A stretch of 64,000 nucleotides of DNA from Polyangiaceae bacterium (lineage in GTDB: Bacteria > Myxococcota_A > Polyangia > Polyangiales > Polyangiaceae): assembly GCA_016719945.1 (NCBI GenBank), contig JADJYE010000003.1, forward strand, positions 124,001 through 188,000. The letters run 5' to 3'. A program made the translations under genes and the position numbers. The notes under the pieces are model-generated. The model worked only from the letters and a program-made list of their open reading frames with translations, did not search any database and had not been told where the DNA came from. Of the stretch, positions 16,132 to 28,592 are shown piece after piece. How positions within the stretch are numbered: position 1 is the stretch's first letter; the number at the start of each line of letters is the position of its first letter.

Positions 16132-17471
16132 GCTGACACCTGCGCGCGCCGCTTGCGCCTGGGGGCGTTCAGCTTCGGAGGGCTTGTCACGGTGGGGCTC
16201 CTCGACAGGAAACCCTCACCCGTCCGCGCGATGCGCCGCGCCTCTTCGAGATCGTCGTCGGGCCAGCGCTCGACCTCCAGCTCGAAGCGCCCGTGATCGA
16301 AGGGCAGCCCGGCTGGAAGCGCGACGGCGCGCACTCGCTCCCGCTCGCCGCGCGCGAGCAGCTCGAGCGCCCTGTGGTGGCAGAACGGGTTGTTGCCGCG
16401 CCGGCCGAACAGGCTGTGGCTCGTCCACGAGCAGCCGCCCTTGCACTCCTCGGCGTAGTAACAGCTCGCGCACTCGCCCCACAGCTCGCTCGTGCCGCGA
16501 TCGCGCGTGAAGCGGAGCGGCTCGGACCGCTCCCAGATGTCGACCAGCGCGTGCGCGCGAACGTTGCCGCCGACGTAGTCCGAAGTCGGCAGCGACGGGC
16601 AGCCCTTGATGTCGCCGTTCGACTCGATCCCCAGGGTGGTCCGCCCTGCGCCGCACGAGCACGCGTGCCCGAGCGGCTGCGCGCCGCGCAGCAGGGCCTC
16701 GTAAGGGCCGAAGTAGCCCACGTTGTTGCCCGGCCACAACAAGACGCGGGCCTCGTCGGCTCGCCGCTTGAGCCGGGCGATCGCCGGCATCAGCTCGATC
16801 AGCTGGTACGGCTCGAGCAGCAGATCGGCGTGCTCGGCGGCGCGCCCCATCGCGACGGTGATCTGGATCTGCCAGCCGCGGATCCCCAACGACACGAGGT
16901 CCTCGAAGAGCGGCTCCAGCTCGCGCACGTTGGCTCGGTGCAGCTGGGTGTTCGCCGTCACGCGGACGCCTGCCTCGCGCAGCACGCCGAGCGCGCTCGC
17001 CGCGGCGTCAAAGCTGCCGTCGACGCCCCGGACCCGATCGTGGGTCGCGCGCGCGCCGTCAATCGACACGCTCGCGGCCTGAAGACCCGCGTCCTGCGCG
17101 CGCCGCGCGAAGGACGCGTCCACCCCGAGCCCGCCCGTCGTCAGGCTCGCGAGCATCCCCGCGGCGCGGATCGCGCGCACGATCTCGAAGAGGTCGTCTC
17201 GCAGGTAGGCCTCGCCGCCGATCAGCGAGACCTCGCGGACGCCGAGCGCGGCCATCTGGCGCACGAGATCGAGTGCTTCGGCGGTCGAGAGCTCATCGGG
17301 CCGCGCCTTCCGCGCGCGCGACCCGCAGTGCACACAGGACAGGTCGCAGCGCAGCGTCAGCTCCCACACGGCGTAGATGGGCCGGCACGCGTCGATGGGG
17401 CGGACCGCAGCCGCGAGCGGCGCCGTCTTCTTGGGCAGCTCCAGGATCGGCAACGCTCGCCGCACGCTCAT
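16128..17471 (-). CDS. Radical SAM/SPASM domain enzyme at the end of the pho run
   Basis: The 447-aa protein has the N-terminal cluster motif CDLSCVHC (Cys42, Cys46, Cys49), followed by IGGEAYLRDD (the GGE SAM-binding motif). A C-terminal SPASM-type auxiliary cluster region contains ACSCG, KGCPS and CASCYYAEECKGGC. This architecture is typical of enzymes that modify peptides (RiPP and related maturases) or of heme d1/PQQ-type enzymes. No obvious precursor peptide is adjacent; the nearest small gene is the Gly-rich zinc-ribbon protein. The start lies 13 nt after the phoU stop and the stop overlaps the hydrolase start, so it is probably part of the phosphate-regulated transcript. Confidence 0.82.
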   Translation of the reverse strand: MSVRRALPILELPKKTAPLAAAVRPIDACRPIYAVWELTLRCDLSCVHCGSRARKARPDELSTAEALDLVRQMAALGVREVSLIGGEAYLRDDLFEIVRAIRAAGMLASLTTGGLGVDASFARRAQDAGLQAASVSIDGARATHDRVRGVDGSFDAAASALGVLREAGVRVTANTQLHRANVRELEPLFEDLVSLGIRGWQIQITVAMGRAAEHADLLLEPYQLIELMPAIARLKRRADEARVLLWPGNNVGYFGPYEALLRGAQPLGHACSCGAGRTTLGIESNGDIKGCPSLPTSDYVGGNVRAHALVDIWERSEPLRFTRDRGTSELWGECASCYYAEECKGGCSWTSHSLFGRRGNNPFCHHRALELLARGERERVRAVALPAGLPFDHGRFELEVERWPDDDLEEARRIARTGEGFLSRSPTVTSPPKLNAPRRKRRAQVSA

Positions 17472-17484
17472 GGCCGCGCCGCGC

Positions 17485-18177
17485 TCAGGCCGGCGGCTTG
17501 TCCTTCTTGCGGCCGGTGTGGCGGATATCTTTGCCTTTGACCTGGAACACGACCATCTCCGCGAGGTTGGTGGCGTGGTCTCCGATCCGCTCGAGGTGCT
17601 TCGCCACGGCTTGCAGGCACATCGCGCGCGAGATGTTGCGGGGGTCCTCGATCATGTAGGTCAGCAGCTCCCGGAAGGTCTGCGCGTAGTAGGCGTCGAC
17701 GCTGCGATCGCGGGCGATCACTTGCTGCGCCTTCTCGGTGTCGCCGGCGACGAAGGCGTCGAGCGCGTCGTGCACCATGGCCTGGATCGTCTCGGTCATG
17801 CGCGGCATGTCCGCCAACGACTTGAGCGGCGGCTCTTCGTTGAGCTCGATCGCCCGCTCGCAGATGTTCACGCACACGTCCCCGATGCGCTCGAGGTCGA
17901 CCACGAGCTTCAGCGCCATCGTGATGAACCGCAGGTCGGACGCGACGGGCTGCCTGCGCGCGAGGATCCTGAGGCAGAGCTCGTCGGTGCGCACCTCTGC
18001 GTTGTTCACGTGGGCGTCCAGCTCGATCGTCTTCTGGGCGAGCTCCGTGTCGCGCTCGACCAGCGCCTTGATGCTGCTCGCGATCATCTCCTCGACGCGG
18101 CCACCCATCACGAGCAGCTGCTCGCGGAGCTTCACCAGCTCGGCCTCGTACTCTTTGTCGGTGTGTTGACGCGCCAT
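17485..18177 (-). CDS. phoU: Phosphate transport regulator PhoU
   Basis: The 230-aa protein begins MARQHTDKEYEAELVKLREQ and shows two PhoU helical repeats with the metal-binding pattern E-x3-D (ERIGDVCVNICE and ERIGDHATNLAE). PhoU links the Pst transporter to the PhoR kinase and keeps the Pho regulon silent when phosphate is plentiful. The ATG shares its first base with the pstB stop codon, so the start is fixed by coupling. It is the last conventional gene of the phoBR-pstSCAB-phoU set. Confidence 0.96.
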   Translation of the reverse strand: MARQHTDKEYEAELVKLREQLLVMGGRVEEMIASSIKALVERDTELAQKTIELDAHVNNAEVRTDELCLRILARRQPVASDLRFITMALKLVVDLERIGDVCVNICERAIELNEEPPLKSLADMPRMTETIQAMVHDALDAFVAGDTEKAQQVIARDRSVDAYYAQTFRELLTYMIEDPRNISRAMCLQAVAKHLERIGDHATNLAEMVVFQVKGKDIRHTGRKKDKPPA

Positions 18178-18956
18178 CAGCCGAACCGCCCTGTGATGTA
18201 GTCCTCGGTCTTTTGGTTCTTCGGCCGAGTGAAGATCTGATCCGTCTCGCCGACCTCGACGATCTCTCCCTGGTAGAAGAACGCCGTGGTGTCCGCGACG
18301 CGGGCCGCCTGCTGCATGTTGTGGGTGACGATCACGATCGTATACCGATCGCTGATCTCGTGGATCAGCTCCTCGATGCGCGCCGTCGCGATCGGGTCGA
18401 GCGCCGAGCACGGCTCGTCCATCAGCAGCACCTCGGGCTCGAGCGCGAGCGCGCGCGCGATGCACAGTCGCTGCTGCTGGCCGCCCGAGAGGCTCGACCC
18501 CGAGCGATCGAGCACGTCCTTCGCCTCGTCCCACAGCGCCGCGTGCTTGAGCGCCGTCTCGACCACGGAGGCGGGGTCGTCGACCTTCTGCCCGTTGGGG
18601 CGCAGGCCCGCTAGCACGTTGTCGCGGATGCTCATCGTCGGGAACGGGTTCGGCTTCTGGAACACCATCCCCACGTGGCGCCGGACGCGCACCGGGTTGA
18701 CGCGCGAGCCGTAGATGTTCTGTCCGTCGAGCAGGACCTTACCCTCTACGCGGGCCCCGGGGACGACCTCGTGCATGCGGTTGAGGCAGCGCACGAACGT
18801 CGACTTCCCGCAGCCCGAGGGGCCAATGATGGCGGTCACCTGTTTGTCGGGCACGCTCATCGTGACGCCCTTCAGGGCGTGCGTGGGCCCGAACCAGGCG
18901 TGCACGTCCTCGGCGCGCATCTTCTCGGTCACGGGGGGCGGGTTCGAGTCGTTCAT
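18177..18956 (-). CDS. pstB: Phosphate ABC transporter ATPase PstB
   Basis: The 259-aa protein has Walker A GPSGCGKST, the PstB-specific RCLNRMHEVVPGARVEGKV region, signature LSGGQQQRLCIARALALEP, Walker B VLLMDEPCSALDP and the switch His in VTHNMQQA. It powers high-affinity phosphate import with PstA and PstC. The gene starts 4 nt after the pstA stop. Confidence 0.97.
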   Translation of the reverse strand: MNDSNPPPVTEKMRAEDVHAWFGPTHALKGVTMSVPDKQVTAIIGPSGCGKSTFVRCLNRMHEVVPGARVEGKVLLDGQNIYGSRVNPVRVRRHVGMVFQKPNPFPTMSIRDNVLAGLRPNGQKVDDPASVVETALKHAALWDEAKDVLDRSGSSLSGGQQQRLCIARALALEPEVLLMDEPCSALDPIATARIEELIHEISDRYTIVIVTHNMQQAARVADTTAFFYQGEIVEVGETDQIFTRPKNQKTEDYITGRFG

Positions 18957-18960
18957 TCGA

Positions 18961-19878
18961 TCACCAGTAGATCCGCTTGCGGAGGCGCGTTCGAAGGATG
19001 ATCGCGACGCCGTTCATGAGCAACATGAGCACCAGCAGCACGATGATCCCGGCGGCCGCGTTCACGTGGAAGGCCGGCTGCGGCCGGCTCACCCAGTTGA
19101 AGATCTGGATGGGCAGCGCCGTGAACGGGCTCGTGACGCCGTCGGGGAGGAAGGCGACGTAGGTGAGCGCGCCGATGGTGATGAGCGGCGCGGTCTCGCC
19201 GATCGCGCGCGCCAGCGAGAGGATCACGCCGGTGAGCACGCCCGGCATGCACATGGGCAACACCACGCGCCGCAGCGTCTGCCAGCGATCGGCGCCGAGC
19301 GCGAAGCTCGCCTCTCGCAGCGAGCGCGGCACGGTCCGCAGCGCCTCGCGCGACGCCATCACGACCATCGGCAGCAGCAAGAGCGCGAGCGTGGCGGCCC
19401 CGGCGATCAGGCTGCGCCCGAGATCAAGGATGCGCACGAAGAGCTCGAGCCCGAGCAGCCCGTAGATGATCGACGGCACGCCGGCGAGGTTCGAGATGTT
19501 CAGCTCGATCAGCGAGGTGATGCGGCCAGGCTTGGCGTACTCCTCCAGGTAGAGCGCGGCGCCGAGCCCCACTGGGATCGCCATCACCGCTGTGAGGCCC
19601 ATCAGCGCGGCGCTGCCGACCAACGCCGGCAGGATGCCCGCCTCGATCGCCTTTCGTGACGGGTAGCTGGACAGGAAGCCCCACGACAGCCGCGGCCAGG
19701 CTTCGACCAGAGCGCTCCCGAAGAGCACCACGAGCAACAGCAGCGGCAGGGCGATGGCCAGGATGCAGATGGCGCGGAACGCTCGCTCGACGCCGTTGCC
19801 AGACGACGCGGTGAGCTTGTCCGGCGGGCTGGAGGCGCGCGCGGCGGGCTCGGCCTCGGTCTCGGCGGCGGCGGTCAC
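18961..19878 (-). CDS. pstA: Phosphate ABC transporter permease PstA
   Basis: The 305-aa membrane protein has about six hydrophobic spans and the binding-protein-dependent permease loop (EASFALGADRWQTLRRVVLPMCMPGVLTG). PstA-specific segments such as AGVPSIIYGLLGL and RAIGETAPLI are present. I place the start at the GTG at 19876-19878, whose GTGA overlaps the pstC stop; a longer ATG form would begin inside pstC. Confidence 0.95.
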   Translation of the reverse strand: MTAAAETEAEPAARASSPPDKLTASSGNGVERAFRAICILAIALPLLLLVVLFGSALVEAWPRLSWGFLSSYPSRKAIEAGILPALVGSAALMGLTAVMAIPVGLGAALYLEEYAKPGRITSLIELNISNLAGVPSIIYGLLGLELFVRILDLGRSLIAGAATLALLLLPMVVMASREALRTVPRSLREASFALGADRWQTLRRVVLPMCMPGVLTGVILSLARAIGETAPLITIGALTYVAFLPDGVTSPFTALPIQIFNWVSRPQPAFHVNAAAGIIVLLVLMLLMNGVAIILRTRLRKRIYW

Positions 19879-20792
19879 ATCGCACCTCCCTTCAGGATCT
19901 TCGCTCGCATCCGGTGCGAGACGGCGTTGAGGCACAGCGTCATGACGAACAGGCTGAGGCCGATCGCGAAGATGGTCCGGTACTCGAGGGTCCCGGTGGG
20001 CGTGTCACCGAGGCTCACCTGGACGATGTACGCGGTCATCGTCTCCACCGGCACGCGCGGGTCGGCCGTGAGGCGGGGCTGCTGGCCCGCGGCGATCGCC
20101 ACGATCATCGTCTCGCCGATCGCCCGGGAGACCCCGAGGATCACCGCGGCGATGATGCCGGACGACGCGGACGGCAGCACCACCCGGAACACCGCGCCGA
20201 GCCTCGTGCCGCCGAGCGCGTACGCGCCCTCGCGCAGGCTCGAGGGCACCGCCGTGATGGCGTCCTCCGACAGCGAGGCGATGACCGGCAGGATCATCAC
20301 GCCCATCACCAGGCCGGCGGACAGGCCGTTGAACCCAGCGAGCCCCGGGATGAAGCGCTGCAGCACCGGCGTGACGAGCGTCAGCGCGAAGTAGCCGTAG
20401 ACGACCGTCGGTACGCCGGCGAGGATCTCCAGCACGGGCTTGAGGACGCGCGCGAGCCGCGGCCGGGCGAACTCGGACAGGTAGATCGCGGCGAGCAGCC
20501 CGAGCGGGAGCGCGACGGCGATCGCGATCGCCGTCGTCAGCAGCGTGCCCGACATCAGCGGCCAGATGCCGAAGTGTTTGTCCGCGAAGAGCGGGGTCCA
20601 CTGGGTGTCGGTGAAGAACTGCGCGAGCGAGACCTCGCCGAAGAACTGCAGCGATTCGAACAGCAGCACCGCCACGATGCCCACCGTGGTCCCGACTGAC
20701 ACCCAGCCGCAGAACATCAGCGCCCAGGCGATGACGCGCTCCGACAGCGCCCGCGGCGCCTCGAGGCTGTGCTTCACGCTCTGTGCGGCCAT
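19875..20792 (-). CDS. pstC: Phosphate ABC transporter permease PstC
   Basis: The 305-aa protein has six predicted spans, the permease loop (EGAYALGGTRLGAVFRVVLPSASSGIIA), and PstC features such as LAGVPTVVYGYFAL and ILGVSRAIGETMIVAIAAG. It forms the membrane channel with PstA. The start is 20 nt after pstS. Confidence 0.95.
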   Translation of the reverse strand: MAAQSVKHSLEAPRALSERVIAWALMFCGWVSVGTTVGIVAVLLFESLQFFGEVSLAQFFTDTQWTPLFADKHFGIWPLMSGTLLTTAIAIAVALPLGLLAAIYLSEFARPRLARVLKPVLEILAGVPTVVYGYFALTLVTPVLQRFIPGLAGFNGLSAGLVMGVMILPVIASLSEDAITAVPSSLREGAYALGGTRLGAVFRVVLPSASSGIIAAVILGVSRAIGETMIVAIAAGQQPRLTADPRVPVETMTAYIVQVSLGDTPTGTLEYRTIFAIGLSLFVMTLCLNAVSHRMRAKILKGGAM

Positions 20793-20812
20793 GGCTGCGT
20801 CCTCTCAGGGGG

Positions 20813-21811
20813 CTATTGGGCGCCCTTTTCGAGCACGTCCTCGATCGACACGCCGACCTGCCCGCCCTTGCCGGCGAAGAGGGACCCCGTCAGCTTCTTC
20901 TCGACGCGCGCGGTCGCGAGCTCGTACGCCTTCGGCTGCAGCGGTACGTAGCCCACCTCGGGCACGAGCTTCGGGGCCTCGGCCAGGTAGAACTTCCCGA
21001 GCGCCATGACCTCGGGGCGCTCCAGGCTCTTCTTGGACAAGTAGATGAAGATGGGGCGAGACAGCGGCTGGTAGGTGCCGTCGCGGACCGTGGTGGCGGT
21101 CGGAGTGATCGGGCCGTCGCCGTTGTCGGACTTGCCGTCGTCGACCGGCACGACCTTCAGGCGCTCCTTGTTCTCCTCGAAGTACGCGATCCCGAAGAAG
21201 CCAAGCGCGAGCGGATCGTTGGCGATCCCCTGCACGAGGACGTTGTCGTCCTCGCTCGACGTGTAGTCGCCGCGGGTCGACTTCTCCTTCTTGGTGATGG
21301 CCTCGCTGAAGTAGTCGTACGTGCCCGAGTCGACCCCCGCGCCGAACAGGTGGATCTCCTTGTCGGGCCAACCCGCGCGCACGTCGCTCCACTTCTTGAT
21401 CTTGCCCTGCGCCTCGGGCTCCCAGAGCTTCTTGAGCTCCTCAGTGGTGATCGACTTCGCCCAGTCGTTCGAGGGGTGCACCACGATCGCGATGCCGTCG
21501 TAGGCGACCGGCACCTCGATGTACTCCACGCCGCTCTTCTTGCAGGCCTCCTCTTCGGTGGGCTTGATCGGCCTGGAGGCGTCGGCGAGATCGATCTCAC
21601 CCGCGCAGAACTTCTTGAAGCCGCCGCCCGTCCCCGAGATCCCGACGGTGATGTTCACCTTCGGGTTCGACTTCTTGAACTGTTCGGCGACCGCCTCGGT
21701 GATCGGGTAGACCGTCGACGACCCGTCCGCCTTGATCAGGGTCGTGTCCTTGGAGCCGCACGAGACCAAAAAGGCCGCAGAGAGACCCAGCGTAGCCAGC
21801 GTTCGAGCCAT
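20813..21811 (-). CDS. pstS: Phosphate-binding lipoprotein PstS
   Basis: The 332-aa product has a lipoprotein signal (LSAAFLVSCGSK), then phosphate-binding elements GSSTVYPI, SGTGGGFKKFCAGEIDLADASRPI and GVDSGTYDYFSEAI. It captures phosphate outside the cytoplasmic membrane for PstCAB. A triple Pho-box-like repeat lies 40-70 nt upstream of its start, so phosphate starvation through PhoB should induce it. phoR ends 70 nt upstream. Confidence 0.96.
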   Translation of the reverse strand: MARTLATLGLSAAFLVSCGSKDTTLIKADGSSTVYPITEAVAEQFKKSNPKVNITVGISGTGGGFKKFCAGEIDLADASRPIKPTEEEACKKSGVEYIEVPVAYDGIAIVVHPSNDWAKSITTEELKKLWEPEAQGKIKKWSDVRAGWPDKEIHLFGAGVDSGTYDYFSEAITKKEKSTRGDYTSSEDDNVLVQGIANDPLALGFFGIAYFEENKERLKVVPVDDGKSDNGDGPITPTATTVRDGTYQPLSRPIFIYLSKKSLERPEVMALGKFYLAEAPKLVPEVGYVPLQPKAYELATARVEKKLTGSLFAGKGGQVGVSIEDVLEKGAQ

Positions 21812-21850
21812 TTTCGCCTTCCTTTGGTGAGGCGCAGGGTGGGGGCGCCG

Positions 21851-21879
21851 TGTGACGATCGTGTGACGAGCCGGTGAGG
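21851..21879 (-). promoter_or_regulatory. Pho box (three 11-bp-spaced half-sites) upstream of pstS
   Basis: On the plus strand, TGTGACG at 21851-21857 and 21862-21868, then GGTGAGG at 21873-21879, are spaced exactly 11 bp apart. On the coding strand of pstS these read CGTCACA/CGTCACA with a 4-nt spacer, close to the 7+4+7 PhoB direct-repeat layout. The site lies between the phoR stop and the pstS start, so pstSCAB-phoU can be driven independently of phoBR. Confidence 0.75.
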
Positions 21880-21880
21880 A

Positions 21881-23634
21881 CTAGGCGCGTGGGAGGGTGA
21901 CGCGGAAGGTCGCGCCGCGGCCCACCTGGCTCTCGACCTCGGCCGCCCCGCCCATGGCCTCGGTCAGGTTCTTGACGATCGACAGGCCGAGGCCTGTGCC
22001 GCCCAGCTCGCGCGAGCGCCCCGCGTCGGCCCTGTAGAAGCGTTCGAACAGCCGGGGCAGGTGCTTCGGCGCGATGCCTGGGCCCGTGTCCGAGACCGAG
22101 AGCGCGACGGTGTCGTCCTGCTCGACGCTACGAATCGTCACCCGCGACCCGACCGACGTGTACTTCACCGCGTTGTCGATCAGGTTCGACAGCACGGTCT
22201 CCAGGGCTCGCGCGTCGGCGCGAGGGCGGACCCCGGCCGCGAGCTCGACCGACACGACGACCTTCTTCTGATCCGCGCGCTCGCGGTACAGAGGGAGCAC
22301 CGCCCCGATCACCGCGCCCAGGTCGACCGGCTCGAGCGACAGCTTCAGCTCCCGCGACTCGATCCGCGACAGATCGAGCAGATCTTCCACCAGGCGATGA
22401 AGGCGTGTCGCGTTGCGCTCGATGATCTCGAGGAACTCCTCGGCGGCGTCGGTCCCCATCGCTCCGCCGTGCAGGGTCTCCGCAGCGGAGAGCACGGTGG
22501 CGATCGGTGTCCTGAGCTCATGGGAGACGTTGGCGACGAAGTCTCGCCGCAGGCTCTCCAGGCGCCGGACGTCGGTCACGTCGACGAACACCGCCAAGAT
22601 CCCTCTGATATCCGGCAGCGGCACCGCGTCGATCAGCAGCTTGCGAGGCTTCAGCTCGCCGACCTCGATCTCCGACGCGCCACCCTCGCCGTCCTGCCCG
22701 GCGCGATCGAGCAGCGCCTTGAGCTCCGCGCTGCGGATCAGCTCGAGCGGTCGCTTGCCGACGACGTCTGCGCCGAGCAGGAGCATCTCTCTGAGCGCCG
22801 GGTTGGCGAGCGCGACCTTGCCGTCGTGGTTCACGAGCAGCACGCCTTCGCGCATGCCGTCGAGGACCTTGCCCAGCAGATCGCGCTCGCTGCGCAGCTC
22901 GCCGAGCGCCTTCGACAGGCTGCTCGCCAGCCGATCGAGGGCGCGGCCGAGCTCGGCGACCTCGTCGGCGCCTTCCGCGCGCGTCCGGGCGTCGAGGTCC
23001 CCGGCCGAGAGTCGCCGCGCGACGCTGGTGAAGGCGCGCACGCTCCTCGACACCCAGTGCGCGCCCAGGGTGGCCATGAAGATCGCCAACAGCAGCGCGA
23101 CCGCCGCGCCCGCGTAGACGATCGAGCGCACCCGCGCGACCGCCGCGTCGACCTGCGTGAGCGGGACCGCGACGCGCCCGACGCCCTCGACCCCCGACGC
23201 AGAGCGGAACGGCACCGCGACGTACATCATGCGCCGCCGGACCGTCGAGGACAGCCTCGTGTGCGCCCCGAGGCCGGTCGTCAACGCCTCGCGCACCTCC
23301 TCCCGATCCGAGTGGTCCTCGGCGCGACCCAGCTCGCCGACGTCGAGCTCGGAGTCGCCGAGCAGCTCCCCGGCGCTGCCAATGATCGTGACGCGGGCTT
23401 CGGCGGCCACCGCCAGCGAGTCGGCCACCTGATCCCAGCTCGCCCGATCGCCGGCGTCGGCCGGGTGCGCGGCGAGGTCGAGGGCGACCAGCCGCGCCCG
23501 GGTGCCCAGGTCTCGTTCGACGCTGGCCGTGAGATCGGCGTCGAGGCTGCGCCGGATGGTGGTGTCCGCGACCAGGGCAGAGATCGCGATCGCGAAGATC
23601 GAGGCGACGATCAGCTTCGCGCGCAGGCCGAGCT

Positions 23635-23638
<4 letters not shown>
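21881..23638 (-). CDS. phoR: Phosphate sensor histidine kinase PhoR
   Basis: The 585-aa kinase starts at the GTG at 23636-23638, overlapping the phoB stop by 4 nt. An N-terminal membrane segment, a periplasmic sensor-like region (residues ~30-160), a second membrane span, and HAMP (SRSVRAFTSVARRLSAGDLDARTR) are followed by PAS (VLDGMREGVLLVNHDGKVALAN), the HisKA box FVANVSHELRTP with phospho-acceptor His373, and an HATPase with N box NLIDNAVKY and G boxes DTGPGIAP and GGTGLGLSIVK. It senses phosphate status through Pst/PhoU and phosphorylates PhoB. Confidence 0.93.
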
Positions 23639-24336
<698 letters not shown>

Positions 24337-24410
24337 GCGACCCTTCTAGCGTCGTTCGGTGGCGTTCTTGTGACAATGGTGCGCGTGACCCGGGTCGAGA
24401 GGCCGGACCT

Positions 24411-27794
<3,384 letters not shown>

Positions 27795-27866
27795 CGGATC
27801 GGCCCGTGCCTAACACCGCGCCGCGGAGCCGTCGAGCAGCGGGCCAATGTCTGCGATGATGGGGGA

Positions 27867-28574
27867 GTGAGCACGCCGTCCCCCGATCCGGACACGATCT
27901 ACGCACGCGAGACGCTCGAGGCCACGCCGGGTCGGGTGGTCCGCTTCCTGTACGCCGTAGGAACGAGCCACTCGATCCGCACCATCTTGTTCAAGCACGG
28001 GTATCGCCGCGCCGATCACGACGAGGGCTGGGATCTCGTGAAGCAGGCGTGTGACGATCCGGCGATCGCCTGGCCCGCGGACCTCGACGAGACCTCGCAG
28101 GACGCGATCATCGAGCTCGACGCGTGGGACGAGCGAGGCTTCTCCATCGTCGGCGCGACGCTCTCCCACCGCTACCCGAAGCAGTCGCGCTTCCTGCTGA
28201 CCGGCATCGGCCCCTCGGACGGCCCGGACGCCGTCGACGGCGTGCGCGAGCTGCTCGATCGACTCGACGCGCTCGAGGCTGGCGCCAGCGAGTCGCCCGA
28301 GGAGGACAAGCGCGCCATCGCAGCCTTGTCGCGGCGCGGCCTCGGCAAGAAGGAGCGCGAGCACCTCCGCCAGCTGGTCGACGTCGCGGAGCGCTCCCAG
28401 CCCCCGCCGATGTCTCGCGCCATCACCTCCGGCGACCCGCGCTTCGAACGCCTGCTCGCGTTGCGCGCTTGGTTCGACGAGTGGTCCGAGATCGCGCGCG
28501 CGACGATCACGCGCGTCGATCACCTCGTGAAGCTCGGCCTGGCCTCGCGGCGGGATCGACCCGCCGCGAGCTGA
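27867..28574 (+). CDS. Conserved hypothetical protein
   Basis: This 235-aa protein starts at a GTG directly preceded by the purine-rich GGGGGA. It has no signal peptide or membrane span and is rich in Asp, Glu and Arg. The sequence VVRFLYAVGTSHSIRTILFKHGY near residue 25-45 and the helical segment DKRAIAALSRRGLGKKEREHLRQLV near 150-175 stand out, but I do not recognise a family. The gene is divergent from carB (72 nt apart) and convergent with the IgGFc-binding-like lipoprotein, with only 18 nt between their ends. Confidence 0.55.
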   Translation: MSTPSPDPDTIYARETLEATPGRVVRFLYAVGTSHSIRTILFKHGYRRADHDEGWDLVKQACDDPAIAWPADLDETSQDAIIELDAWDERGFSIVGATLSHRYPKQSRFLLTGIGPSDGPDAVDGVRELLDRLDALEAGASESPEEDKRAIAALSRRGLGKKEREHLRQLVDVAERSQPPPMSRAITSGDPRFERLLALRAWFDEWSEIARATITRVDHLVKLGLASRRDRPAAS

Positions 28575-28592
28575 CCGCGCCCGCGGCCACGT

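Noticed and set aside
18605..18625. Fifth copy of the junction repeat (GCCCGCTAGC motif)
   Set aside because: It lies in pstB coding sequence, without the linker or the P1 and P2 stems.
24368..24389. Second Pho box upstream of phoB
   Set aside because: Two GTGAC elements occur but are 15 bp apart instead of 11, and flanking bases do not match.
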